A DNA stretch of 64,000 bases from Roseateles sp. YR242 (GCF_900109745.1 NZ_FOAV01000001.1:124001-188000); one strand, 5' to 3'. Positions 8,570 to 17,213 are shown, numbered from the stretch's first letter. Notes: generated by a model not told the origin, from the letters alone. Program-made: numbers and translations.

Positions 8570-9189
8570 CGGGTACACAGTCCGCCCGCCCGGGCGGCGG
8601 GCGCCGCCCTGGGCCGGGCCACCAGCCCGGCCATCCAGCAGGCCATGAAGCTGAGCATGTGGCGGAGACCGCGGAAAGACGCTGGAGTTTCATCGTCGGC
8701 GCCATCATCGTGGTCATCATCGCCAGCATGGTGTATGCCGGCCTGCATTGGGCCGCCATGCCGCCCTCGCGCGTGGAGACGGTGGACGTCAATACGCTGC
8801 ACCTCCAGGGCGAATTCGTCGAGGGCAATCTCGGCACCCAGCTCAACCCCGATGGTTCGGTGACGGTGCGCCTCATTGCCCAGCAATATTCATTCGTGCC
8901 GCAATGCCTGGTGGTGCCCGCTGAAATGCCGGTGACCTTTCGGGGCACCGCCACGGACGCCATCCACGGCTTCGTGGTGGGCAGGACCAACACCAACACC
9001 ATGCTGGTCCCTGGCTTTGTGGCCACCTTCACCACCAGCTTCAAGCAGACCGGTGAACACCTCATGCCTTGCCATGAATATTGCGGCACCGGCCACGAAG
9101 CCATGTGGGCCCGTGTGCAGGTGATTCCAGCGGCCGAATTCCTGGCCAAGGCGCGTACGGGAGAAAGGCTCAGCTGTGTTGCAGGCTAA
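8566..9189 (+). CDS. coxB: Cytochrome c oxidase subunit II (CuA), ba3-type
   Basis: A 207-residue subunit II with one N-terminal helix (FIVGAIIVVIIASMVYAGLHW) and a periplasmic cupredoxin domain. CuA ligands are intact: His in DAIHGFVVG and the cluster PCHEYCGTGHEAMW supplying two Cys, Glu, His and Met. The first 35 residues are Gly/Pro-rich and probably cytoplasmic. A single helix rather than two is typical of B-family (ba3) oxidases. It accepts electrons from the operon's cytochromes c and passes them to subunit I, whose GTG start overlaps its last codons. Confidence 0.95.
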   Translation: MTGTQSARPGGGRRPGPGHQPGHPAGHEAEHVAETAERRWSFIVGAIIVVIIASMVYAGLHWAAMPPSRVETVDVNTLHLQGEFVEGNLGTQLNPDGSVTVRLIAQQYSFVPQCLVVPAEMPVTFRGTATDAIHGFVVGRTNTNTMLVPGFVATFTTSFKQTGEHLMPCHEYCGTGHEAMWARVQVIPAAEFLAKARTGERLSCVAG

Positions 9190-10798
9190 ACGACTGGTAC
9201 TGGCGCATTTCTGGGTGGCATTCATCGCTTTTGCCGCAGCCATCCTGCTGGGTGAATGGCAGATGTTTGTGCGCAGCCCCTTGTCGCAATGGATCAACAA
9301 TCCGGAGCACTACTACCGCTCGGTCACCGCGCACGGAACCGTGATGGCCTATGTGTTGCCCACGCTGGTGGCCATGGGCTTTGGTTATGCGGTGTGCGAG
9401 CTGGCCCTGAAGCGGCCGCTCCTGGGTGTGAAGTGGGCCTGGGCGGGCTTCTGGCTGGTGATCGCCGGCACGGTGATCGCGGCCATCACCATGGCCTCGG
9501 GTGCGGCCTCGGTGCTCTACACCTTCTACCCGCCCATGCTGGCCAGCAGCTGGTACTACATCGGCGTGGTGCTGGTGGTGGTGGGCTCGTGGATCTGGGT
9601 GGCGTTGATGGCCATCAACCTGCGTGCCTGGCGCAAGGCCAACCCGGGGGCCACGGTGCCACTGGCGATGTTCGGCAATGTGGCGGGCGCCTACCTGTGG
9701 GCGTGGACCTCGCTGGGTGCAGCCATCGAGGTGCTGGTGCTCATCCTGCCGGCGTCCCTGGGCCTCACCGACACGATCAATGCCGGGCTGGCGCGGGTGT
9801 TCTTCTCCTGGACCCTGCATGCCATCGTGTATTTCTGGCTGATGCCGGCCTACATCGCCTTCTACACCATCGTGCCGCGCGCCATCGGCGGGCGGCTCTA
9901 CAGCGACGCCATGGGGCGGGTGGCCTTTGTGCTGTTCCTGGTGTTCTCCATGCCCATCGGCATTCACCACCTGTTTGCCGACCCGCAGGTGGGCGCGGGC
10001 TTCAAGTTCATGCATGCCGCCATGACCGCCATGGTGTCGGTGCCCACGCTGCTGACGGTGTTCACCATCGTCGCCTCGGTGGAGATCGCGGCGCGGCTGC
10101 GCGGTGGACGCGGCGCCTTCGGCTGGGTCAAGGCCCTGCCCTGGCACAACCCGATGATGCTGGCGGTGACCTTCTCCTTCGTCATGCTGGGCTTTGGCGG
10201 CGCTGGCGGCATCATCAACATGAGCTATCAGCTCAACGAGACCATCCACAACACGCAGTGGGTCACCGGTCACTTCCACCTGATCTTCGGCGGGGCCATC
10301 GTCATCATGTACTTCATGTTGGCGTATGAACTCTGGCCCCAGCTGACGGATACGCAGCCCTTGCCACCGGCACTGATCCGCCTGCAGTTGTGGTTATGGT
10401 TCATCGGCATGCTGGTGCTGACCATGCCGTGGCATCTGGTGGGCCTGCTGGGGGCGCCTCGGCGCATGGCCTATTACGACTACACCCATCCCGCGCTGGC
10501 GCCGCAGGCGTGGACAGTGGTGGCGTCCACGTTTGGTGGGCTGCTCCTGGTCGTCTCGGCGGGCTTGCTCGTCTACATCCTGGCCAGCGCCCATCGGCGT
10601 GAAAAAACCGGGGCTGCGCCGTTCACCTTCAGCATCACGGCCCATCCGGTTGCGCGCACCCCGGTGGCCCTCAATACCTTCGGGCTGTGGGTGGCCATGA
10701 TGATCGGGCTGACGCTGGTCAACTACGGCTTCCCCATCGTCCAGCTGGCGCGGCTGGAGCACGCGTATGTGCCGGTTATTCCTATCGGGAGCCGCTGA
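9176..10798 (+). CDS. Heme-copper terminal oxidase subunit I, B-family (ba3-type)
   Basis: A 540-residue polytopic protein that reduces O2 to water. Metal and heme ligands are visible: low-spin heme His in SVTAHGTVMAYVLP; CuB His and the cross-linked Tyr pattern in SWTLHAIVYFWLMPAYIAFY; the CuB His pair in IGIHHLFADPQVG; and heme-ligand histidines in WVTGHFHLIFGGA. The His-x3-Tyr spacing (HAIVY) and lack of A-family D-channel motifs indicate the B-family. The GTG at 9176, inside the end of the subunit II gene, is preceded by GGGAGAAAGG. No subunit III gene is present, as usual for ba3 enzymes. High-affinity ba3 oxidases serve low-oxygen respiration; that use here is inferred. Confidence 0.94.
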   Translation: MLQAKRLVLAHFWVAFIAFAAAILLGEWQMFVRSPLSQWINNPEHYYRSVTAHGTVMAYVLPTLVAMGFGYAVCELALKRPLLGVKWAWAGFWLVIAGTVIAAITMASGAASVLYTFYPPMLASSWYYIGVVLVVVGSWIWVALMAINLRAWRKANPGATVPLAMFGNVAGAYLWAWTSLGAAIEVLVLILPASLGLTDTINAGLARVFFSWTLHAIVYFWLMPAYIAFYTIVPRAIGGRLYSDAMGRVAFVLFLVFSMPIGIHHLFADPQVGAGFKFMHAAMTAMVSVPTLLTVFTIVASVEIAARLRGGRGAFGWVKALPWHNPMMLAVTFSFVMLGFGGAGGIINMSYQLNETIHNTQWVTGHFHLIFGGAIVIMYFMLAYELWPQLTDTQPLPPALIRLQLWLWFIGMLVLTMPWHLVGLLGAPRRMAYYDYTHPALAPQAWTVVASTFGGLLLVVSAGLLVYILASAHRREKTGAAPFTFSITAHPVARTPVALNTFGLWVAMMIGLTLVNYGFPIVQLARLEHAYVPVIPIGSR

Positions 10799-11610
10799 TG
10801 GACGCACGCTTGTTCTCGTGGTCCAACCGCTGGTTCCGGCGCAGCGTAGGCGGGCTGGTGGCCTTCACCGTGGCGGCAGCGCTGATCGGTTTCATCGCCC
10901 TGCCATCGGTTCAGGCGGACTATTCGGTGGGCGGGCTTTGGCAAGCGATCTGCCGGGCGGCGGGGGTGCCGAACTCGTGGGCCACGCCTGGCGGCGGCGA
11001 CGTGCCACCCCGCCCCCTGGCGACCAAAGTGGTGCTGGACCGGGGCATGACCCGGGTGGAGCAGGCCGCGTCGGTGGGCCGAGGGGCCACGCTGGCGCTG
11101 AACTGCACCATGTGCCATGGCGCGCAAGGGGCGAGTGTGTCCAATTCGCCCAACCTCGCGGGCCAATATCCCGAAGTCGTGATCAAGCAGCTGCATGACT
11201 ACCGGGAGGGCGGGCGCATCAATGCCGTGATGCAATCGCTGGCGCGCGGCCTGTCTGACCAGGACATCCGTGACCTGGCGGCCTACTACGCCTCACTGCC
11301 CAAGGCGCGCACGTCCCCGACCACCTATGACGAAACCCTGCCGGCGCTGGTGCGTGTGGGGGATCCGATCCGCAACATCGCGCCCTGCATCTCCTGCCAC
11401 GGCGGCGTGGACCAGAAGCTTGGAACCCCCTGGATCGAAGGCATGCCCAAGGCTTATCTGGTGTTGCAGCTGGATTTGTTCCGCAGCGGCCAACGGGCCA
11501 ATGACGCCCACGGCCAGATGCGAAACATGGCGCGGGCCATGACGGCCGCCGAGGTACAGGAAGTGGCCGAGTTCTATGCCCGCAAGGTCTCCGCCGAGGG
11601 TGGGCACTGA
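10798..11610 (+). CDS. Diheme cytochrome c, membrane-anchored
   Basis: A 270-residue cytochrome whose ATG overlaps the oxidase subunit I stop (TGATG), hence translationally coupled. It has an N-terminal anchor or signal (SVGGLVAFTVAAALIGFIALP), then two heme-c domains with CTMCH near residue 103 and CISCH near residue 200. The SPNLAGQYPEVVIKQLHDYREGGR and MRNMARAMTAAEVQEVAEFYA motifs are typical of cytochrome c4-like dimers. As last gene of the oxidase operon it probably is another immediate electron donor. Together with the two upstream cytochromes it brings the operon total to seven predicted c-hemes. Confidence 0.9.
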   Translation: MDARLFSWSNRWFRRSVGGLVAFTVAAALIGFIALPSVQADYSVGGLWQAICRAAGVPNSWATPGGGDVPPRPLATKVVLDRGMTRVEQAASVGRGATLALNCTMCHGAQGASVSNSPNLAGQYPEVVIKQLHDYREGGRINAVMQSLARGLSDQDIRDLAAYYASLPKARTSPTTYDETLPALVRVGDPIRNIAPCISCHGGVDQKLGTPWIEGMPKAYLVLQLDLFRSGQRANDAHGQMRNMARAMTAAEVQEVAEFYARKVSAEGGH

Positions 11611-11634
11611 GTCAGGGATGCGTGCAATGTCGGG

Positions 11635-14600
11635 TCAAGACGGATAGGCCAGCGACGCCTTCAGAAATACCGCCACTTCCGTGCCGGAATCTCCGCGCCG
11701 CCAGTCGATGTCCGCCCCCAACAGGGCGGCGGATTCGCGCAATCGACTGATGCCCGACGCATCGGCTGCGACCTCGCCGAAATCCCGAACCCGCACCCAC
11801 AGCCCGGCCTTGTCATACGAGATGAACAGCTTCACCCGCAGTGGGCCTGGCCGTTGCGGTGCCAGTTGCAGGACCTGACGCAGCGCCTCCACGGCGATGT
11901 TGCGCATCTCCGCCGCCACACCGGGCCGCAGTTCCCGAGCCGGGGCACTCTCGTCCACGTCCACAAGGCCGGCATCCACATCACCGCGCGCCTCCAGCGC
12001 CTGCAGGATGGCGGCTCCCAACAGCAGCCCGCCATCCAGCCCACGCAACGCGTTCAGGTGGTCGCGCGTGTCCTGCACGATACGTTCCACATCCAGCAGC
12101 GCCTGCTCCAGGCGCGTTCGCACCGGGTCCCCCAGCGGCAGCCGCCGAATGCCGGCGCTGACCTTGAGCCCCACCCCCAGCGTGCCCTGCAACAGGTTGT
12201 CGTGCAGGACCTTGGCCATGCGCTCCCGCTCGCCCAGCTGGATGTTCAACCGCGCGCTCAGCCGGCGCTGGGCCCGGCCCACTTCCAGCCGCAGGCGGTG
12301 GCGATAGAGCAGCGCCAGCAGCACGCCGGCGAGCAGCCCCACCAGCACCCGGAACCACCAGGTCTGGTACCAGCGCCGTGGCACCTCGATGACGACCAGC
12401 GTCTGGGTCTTCACCTCATCCCAGCCCTGGCGCAGGCCGGCCGCCTGCAGCAGCAGTTCATAACGGCCGGGCTGCAGGCCGCTGTAGGCCACCTGGCGGG
12501 AATTGCCGATATCGCGCCAGGTGGCATCACGCCCGGTCAGCAAGGCCCGAAAGCGCAGTGAATCCGCACGGGCCAGCTCCGGGGCGGAAAACTCCACCTT
12601 CACCAGGGCGCCGGACGTCACCAGCGCACGGCCGTCGCGTTGATGGCGCGGGCCAGTCTCGTCCATCAGCTCCACCACGCTGGGCAGCATGGCGGGCCTC
12701 ATACGCGCCAGCTCGGCGGGATCCACCCAGAAGAGGTTGTAGCCCCGGCTGATCCAGAGGTGGCCCTGCCCGTCCATGGCCAGCGACGGAAACTGGCGGA
12801 AGGGGTTGAGCGTGCCGCTGATGCCATCAAAGCTGCCAAAGCGCAGCGGATGGAGCGGACTGTCCGGGGCTTGCCGCAGGCGTTCGATCTCCGCATGCGG
12901 CACCAGCACCAGGCCCTTCACCTCGTTGAGCCACAAGTCGCCGTTGGGGGCCTCCGCCACACCGGTCACCATGCCCAGCTGAAAGTCACCCGTGGTGCGT
13001 AGCCGGTGCATGGCGCCTTCGCGCCACAAGGACACCCCGCCATCGCCGGCGATCCAGAGATGTGGGCCGCGCTCATGGATCGCCAAGATGCGTCCGCGCG
13101 GCAGGTCGGCCGGGGGCAACACCCGGACGCCCTCGCTGGTGATCACGGCCACACCCTGCTCGGCGAAACCCACGGCAATACCGGTCCTGGTGGGGGTCAT
13201 GACCAGGGCATTGCCTTGCAGCCCCGGGTCGGTGGAACGCGTCCAGCCATTCGGACCTTGCCGCCACACGCCCTGGCCGCCGATCGACATCCACATCGAT
13301 CCATCCGGCAGGTCCGCCAGCGCCTGCACGTGGCGGCGCTGCGCCTCGGGCGGCAGGCTGACGGCGCGCAAGGCTGAGCCGGGTGAGTGCGAGCTGCCTG
13401 GTGTCAACGCGGCCTGGTGCCACGCAGCACCAAATCCGCCTAGCCACAGTTCACCTTGCCGATCCACCAGCAAGCTCGCGCCCAGGTTGGCCATGTCTGC
13501 GGCCGACAGCGGCATGGCGGCCGTGCCACCGTCGGTGGTCCAGCGCGTCACCGGTGCGCCGGTGCGCGTGGCCCAAACGCCGCCGGCCGCAGCGGGCACC
13601 AGCGCGCCGCCGCCGCCGACACCGTAGGGTGCGGCCCGGTGTGCCGTCGGCAGGGCAAATCGGATCAGCCCGCTGGTACTCCCCACCCAGATCTGGCCCA
13701 GCCGGTCTTCCAGCACCGAGAACGGCACCGCGTCGCCCAGGGCGCGGCCGATGGGAAAGTCCTCCATCGATAGTCGCTGGCCTGAGGCCGCGGACCCCAG
13801 TGCAGGAACGTGGAAGACCGTGCCATTCAGGCTCAGACCCCAGAGGCCGCCACGGCGGTCGACAAGGGTGTCGCCATTGATGGGGCTGTCCAGCCGCCAC
13901 TGGGCACGGGTACCGTCGGGCCGGCGCAGCGCCAGCCGCTGGGCATCCTGCAGCAACCACCAGGCGCCGGACGCATCCTGCGCCAGCGTCTCCCCAGCAC
14001 CGATACCGGGAATGGCCTCGGCTCGGCCGTCTGGCTGGCGCAAGCGCCACCACTGCCGGTCGCGACGGCCCTGCACCAGCAAGGCGCCATGGCGGTCCAG
14101 TTCCAGCCGGGCCACGGAGGCGGGCAGGCCCTGCGCGTGCGCGACGAGATGCCATCGGGTCTGATCCACTTGCGGGTCGAAACGGTAGAGCCCCTGCATG
14201 GAGGCGGCCCAGATCGATCCGGCGAAAAAGCGCAGCTTCACCACCCGAATGTCCGGCAACCCTGCCGTGCCACCGAAATGGGTGACGGACCGGGCGCCAG
14301 GCCGGTAAAGCGCCACGCCACCCCCCCGGAAGGCCACCCACACATCCATGTCGGGCGTGACCAGAACACTGGAGAGGTTCTGGGGCGCGGTGTCGCCGTC
14401 GGGGTAGAGGTTGATGCGCTCGAAGCGATTGCCGTCAAAGCGGATCAAGCCGTCCGCCGAGGCCATCCACAGCGCACCGCCCGGCCCCTGGACCATGTCG
14501 ACGATCTCGGCCGGCGCGCCCGCCTTGGTGCTCCAGAACGTCTGGACAAAATCCTGGCGGCGCTCCTCGCCCGCATGGGCACCCGCCGTGGCCGTGGCCG

Positions 14601-14775
14601 TGGCCGTGGCCGAGGCCGAGGCCGTGGCCGACGCTGGGGTCGAGGCCGACGCCGTCACCAGGGCCATGATGGCCAGGCCACTCAGGAGGCTTTGATGCCA
14701 GGCAACCCGTGAGCTGCTGCAGTGCATCACCCAGCGGGCCAAGCCGTCCATGAGCCAGTACAGGATGGCTTGCAT
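11635..14775 (-). CDS. Orphan sensor histidine kinase with Reg_prop beta-propellers and Y_Y_Y domain
   Basis: A protein of about 1045 residues. After a signal peptide (SLLSGLAIMALVTASASTPA) and an Ala/Thr low-complexity stretch come two large propeller-like regions built from repeats such as GALWMASADGLIRFDG, DVWVAFRGGGVALYRPG and GQIWVGSTSGLIRFA. A Y_Y_Y-like domain follows (YSGLQPGRYELLLQAAG), then one membrane helix (FRVLVGLLAGVLLALLY) and a NarL-type HisKA_3 dimerisation helix (RERMAKVLHDNLLQGTLG, His phospho-acceptor). The ATPase domain is weak: the N box reads IAVEALRQVLQLA and DNGxG is replaced by DFGEV, though a late SGTEVAVFL segment remains. The start is uncertain (ATG at 14775, 14751 or 14727; no clear ribosome site). 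It is convergent with the oxidase operon, and no response regulator is adjacent. Confidence 0.85.
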   Translation of the reverse strand: MQAILYWLMDGLARWVMHCSSSRVAWHQSLLSGLAIMALVTASASTPASATASASATATATATAGAHAGEERRQDFVQTFWSTKAGAPAEIVDMVQGPGGALWMASADGLIRFDGNRFERINLYPDGDTAPQNLSSVLVTPDMDVWVAFRGGGVALYRPGARSVTHFGGTAGLPDIRVVKLRFFAGSIWAASMQGLYRFDPQVDQTRWHLVAHAQGLPASVARLELDRHGALLVQGRRDRQWWRLRQPDGRAEAIPGIGAGETLAQDASGAWWLLQDAQRLALRRPDGTRAQWRLDSPINGDTLVDRRGGLWGLSLNGTVFHVPALGSAASGQRLSMEDFPIGRALGDAVPFSVLEDRLGQIWVGSTSGLIRFALPTAHRAAPYGVGGGGALVPAAAGGVWATRTGAPVTRWTTDGGTAAMPLSAADMANLGASLLVDRQGELWLGGFGAAWHQAALTPGSSHSPGSALRAVSLPPEAQRRHVQALADLPDGSMWMSIGGQGVWRQGPNGWTRSTDPGLQGNALVMTPTRTGIAVGFAEQGVAVITSEGVRVLPPADLPRGRILAIHERGPHLWIAGDGGVSLWREGAMHRLRTTGDFQLGMVTGVAEAPNGDLWLNEVKGLVLVPHAEIERLRQAPDSPLHPLRFGSFDGISGTLNPFRQFPSLAMDGQGHLWISRGYNLFWVDPAELARMRPAMLPSVVELMDETGPRHQRDGRALVTSGALVKVEFSAPELARADSLRFRALLTGRDATWRDIGNSRQVAYSGLQPGRYELLLQAAGLRQGWDEVKTQTLVVIEVPRRWYQTWWFRVLVGLLAGVLLALLYRHRLRLEVGRAQRRLSARLNIQLGERERMAKVLHDNLLQGTLGVGLKVSAGIRRLPLGDPVRTRLEQALLDVERIVQDTRDHLNALRGLDGGLLLGAAILQALEARGDVDAGLVDVDESAPARELRPGVAAEMRNIAVEALRQVLQLAPQRPGPLRVKLFISYDKAGLWVRVRDFGEVAADASGISRLRESAALLGADIDWRRGDSGTEVAVFLKASLAYPS
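14585..14632. repeat. Hexanucleotide repeat, GCCGTG-like, 8 copies
   Basis: Eight adjacent 6-bp units (GCCGTG x4, GCCGAG x2, GCCGTG, GCCGAC) inside the sensor kinase gene just after the signal peptide. They encode an alternating Ala-Thr/Ala-Ser stretch. Copy-number change would keep the reading frame. Confidence 0.9.
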
Positions 14776-15128
14776 GGCATGGTCATCGGAAAAAGATCGG
14801 GCGGTAAGTCCGGCAGGAGCCATCGTGGAGGTGTCGTTGTCGGCCGCCCCGTCAAGGGGGTTGTTCTGGTGGTCGCTGAGGACCTCTGCGTCACTGCCGC
14901 GAGCCGAGCTGCCCTTGATTCGGGATGGGGCGAAGGCACAAACCGCAGCCAAAGCGGGCGCTATGGCGAGGATTTGCAACGCCGCGGACCGCCCGAAGCG
15001 GGGTCACCTCGGGCGCGAGGAGTGATGCAGAGGTTTCTCAAGGACGCTTGTCAGGCCTTTGTAGCAGCCCGTCCGACGCGGCGAATCCTCCATCTGGGGA
15101 AGGCTCCAGCTTGGCCAGACCCGCGCCC

Positions 15129-15164
15129 AAAAAGAAAAACGCCCGAACCGTGAGGTCGGGCGTT
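15129..15164 (-). terminator. Intrinsic terminator of the 100-residue exported protein gene
   Basis: A 9-bp perfect stem (AACGCCCGA at 15138-15146 pairing with TCGGGCGTT at 15156-15164) with a 9-nt loop. On the minus strand it is followed by a T-rich run (TTTTCTTTTT). It lies 62 bp past the stop of the minus-strand gene ending at 15226. Confidence 0.85.
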
Positions 15165-15225
15165 GGTGGATAGGCGGATAAAACGGTTCTTGGCGGTCCC
15201 AGCCCCGCCGTGGGCCTGCGCCGGC

Positions 15226-15528
15226 TCACAGGGCGGCCACCTGGATGTTTTCGGCAATGGTGGTGGTGCGGTGGCCGGTGATCACCACGGTGGGCAGGGT
15301 CTGCACTTCTTGCTGGGTGGCTTGCTGGGCCACTTGTTGATCCACTTCCTGCGGTGCGCGCTTGCCGGTGATGTAGACCGTGTCCAGCGTGATGACGGAC
15401 GCGGCGCGTTCACGCTTGACTTCGGCGTGGACGACACCGGCGGCGAGGGCGACCGTGGCGATGAAACCGAAAGCGAAGGCCTTGAAGCTGGTGCTGTTGG
15501 AGATGGAGGCGATGGTGGTGGTGTTCAT
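15226..15528 (-). CDS. Small exported protein with duplicated TVxITGxR motif
   Basis: A 100-residue protein starting at the ATG whose CAT is 15526-15528, preceded by a good AGGAG eight bases upstream. It has a signal-peptide-like N-terminus (FKAFAFGFIATVALAAGVVHA) and a mature part of about 65 residues. Two copies of one motif occur, LDTVYITGKRAP and LPTVVITGHRTT, separated by a Gln-rich linker (EVDQQVAQQATQQEVQ). The motif recalls the TVVVTGxR segment that begins the plug of TonB-dependent receptors, but no plug or barrel follows. Own terminator at 15129-15164, so probably monocistronic. Family not recognised; codon use and the ribosome site argue that it is real. Confidence 0.75.
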   Translation of the reverse strand: MNTTTIASISNSTSFKAFAFGFIATVALAAGVVHAEVKRERAASVITLDTVYITGKRAPQEVDQQVAQQATQQEVQTLPTVVITGHRTTTIAENIQVAAL

Positions 15529-16028
15529 GGTGATTTCTCCTGAAGGGCTGTTGAAGCGTTGATCGGTGTGTCGATGGAATGCAGTGTCTGCATCCGCGCC
15601 GCGCGCCGCCACGGCCTCGCGACCAAAGCGCGCCGGAACGGCGCCAGCTGCATCCCAGGACGACAAGCGGTAGAGCGCAGTGGCGGTGGGGCAGCGCAAC
15701 TGGTTGGAGGATCGGCGTGACGGGCAGGGTCAGGCGCGGATGGGTGGCGGATGGGGGGCGGATAGATGGCGGATGGTGGCGAACAGGCGGGGGTAGCGGA
15801 TCGGGGCCAGGGGCAGGAGCGGAGGCCGAGCGGGAATCCGGGGCGGCAGTTTGTCGGCCTGGGCGCAACAGGTGACTGGCGAGGCCAGTGATGCCCCACT
15901 ACAGTGCCTGACATCCGCAGCGCCTCGCCAGCGCTGCGCCTGCATGGCGCTCGCAAGACGCCGCCATAACCCGCGCCAACCGCGCCAACCCGCGCCAATC
16001 CGCCCCAATCCGCAAGAGGGAGCACTCC
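15529..16028. other. 500-bp divergent intergenic region with short G-rich repeats
   Basis: It holds promoters for the exported small protein (minus) and the outer-membrane protein (plus). I see no gene. A run of imperfect GGCGGATGG units lies at about 15734-15776, and CGCGCCAAYC units repeat at about 15970-16012, just ahead of the ribosome site of the gene at 16029. Long frames here are Arg/Gly/Pro-rich artefacts of composition. Confidence 0.5.
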
Positions 16029-16859
16029 ATGCCCGCAACTTCCCCCCTCCCCGCCCGCTGGGCGGCCTGCCGCGTTCCCCTGTGCGCCGTGACACTGCTG
16101 ACAGCCGGGCTGCTCCCCGTTGCCGCGCGGGCAGACGATGGCATTGCCACCGACCGGCCGGATTTCGTGGAATCCAGCGACACGGTGGGCAAGGGGCGTT
16201 TCCAGATCGAGACCAGCGTCGCCTTTGACAAGGACAAGACGGCCGGCGTCCGCAACCGTACATGGTCCACCCCGACGCTGCTGCGCTGGGGCGCCTGGGA
16301 CGATGTGGAACTGAGGCTGGAAACGGATGGCGCCGTGCGCAGCCGGGTCACCGCCGGTGGGGAGACGGCGCGGGCCAGCGGCTTCGCCGACAGTTCGCTG
16401 GGCATCAAATGGCATGTGGCCGACGGTGCTGAAGACGGCAGCCGGCCCGGCATGGCCTGGCTCTTCCATGTGGACGCTCCATCGGGATCGTCCGAGTTCA
16501 AGGGAGAAGGCTGGCGCCCCTCGGCCCGGCTCACGGCCGAGTGGGATCTGCCGCACGACTTCTCGGCCGGCGTGATGACGGGGCTCTATCAGGACCGAAA
16601 CAGCGACAACCGCCGTTATTTAGGCGGCATCCTGGCAGCGACCTTGGGCATCCCCCTGCGGGAAGGCTGGCGCGGATTTGTCGAGGTCGCCGGCCAGTCC
16701 CTGGCCTCCAACCGCAATGGCGGCAAGGTGGTCACCTTCGACGCTGGCACCAGTTGGCAGTTGAGCCCGGATCTCCAACTCGATGCTGCCGTCTTCCGCG
16801 GCATCAGCAAGGCTGCGCCCGATTGGTCCTGGACGGTGGGGGTATCGGTGCGGTTCTGA
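16029..16859 (+). CDS. Outer-membrane transporter-like protein (Phenol_MetA_deg-like family)
   Basis: A 276-residue protein with a signal peptide (VPLCAVTLLTAGLLPVAARA) followed by DDGIATDRPDFVESSDTVGK. That opening and GRFQIETSVAFDKDK are typical of the transporter / MetA-pathway-of-phenol-degradation family (PF13557). Alternating amphipathic strands run to a C-terminal phenylalanine (WTVGVSVRF), as in beta-barrel outer-membrane proteins. The GAGGGAG sequence before ATG 16029 supports the start. No substrate can be assigned; there are no degradation genes nearby. Confidence 0.8.
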   Translation: MPATSPLPARWAACRVPLCAVTLLTAGLLPVAARADDGIATDRPDFVESSDTVGKGRFQIETSVAFDKDKTAGVRNRTWSTPTLLRWGAWDDVELRLETDGAVRSRVTAGGETARASGFADSSLGIKWHVADGAEDGSRPGMAWLFHVDAPSGSSEFKGEGWRPSARLTAEWDLPHDFSAGVMTGLYQDRNSDNRRYLGGILAATLGIPLREGWRGFVEVAGQSLASNRNGGKVVTFDAGTSWQLSPDLQLDAAVFRGISKAAPDWSWTVGVSVRF

Positions 16860-16904
16860 ACCATCGATTGCCGGTTGGGCGGTTGGCAGGGACAAGACGG
16901 TTCA

Positions 16905-16918
16905 TTGACCAGGGTCAA
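16905..16918 (+). promoter_or_regulatory. FNR/Anr/Dnr-type site
   Basis: TTGACCAGGGTCAA is a near-palindrome with TTGA and TCAA arms separated by 6 nt, the spacing of FNR-family sites (TTGAT-N4-ATCAA). It lies 70 bp upstream of the 74-residue protein at 16989, with a CATAAA sequence further down that could serve as a -10 element. Oxygen or NO control is inferred. Confidence 0.5.
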
Positions 16919-16988
16919 TTCACAAGGGGTTGAACTTGCTGCGTCGCAGCATAAAGTGGGGTTGTGTCATCCTAAAAACGAGGTCCAC

Positions 16989-17213
16989 ATGAGTTCCATC
17001 GCCATGTCCGTCTTTCTCGATTCGGAGCCCGGGGAACTGGTTGAGCTCCCTCACGCGGGCACCGGTCTGGAACATCCGCTGGTGTTTGACAGCGCCGCCA
17101 GGGAAATCCAGCATCTGGCCGCCGAAGGCCGCGCAGAAGTGGTGCAGCAGACCGTCCGGCAGATGGGCGAGGACACGCTGATCGAAGAGATCACCTTCAA
17201 GCGCATCGTCTGA
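16989..17213 (+). CDS. Hypothetical 74-residue protein behind an FNR-type site
   Basis: A small soluble protein with no signal or membrane segment. The central part (DSAAREIQHLAAEGRAEVVQQ) is predicted helical, and the end (EDTLIEEITFKRIV) looks like a beta strand. Length, acidic composition and ATG 16989 following GAGGTCC suggest a real gene rather than noise. No family recognised. The FNR-like box 70 bp upstream suggests expression when oxygen is low. Confidence 0.55.
   Translation: MSSIAMSVFLDSEPGELVELPHAGTGLEHPLVFDSAAREIQHLAAEGRAEVVQQTVRQMGEDTLIEEITFKRIV

Noticed and set aside
15525-16556. 343-codon minus frame across the region upstream of and opposite the outer-membrane protein gene
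   Set aside because: It overlaps a real plus-strand gene with a signal peptide and beta-barrel pattern, and its own sequence shows no recognisable features.
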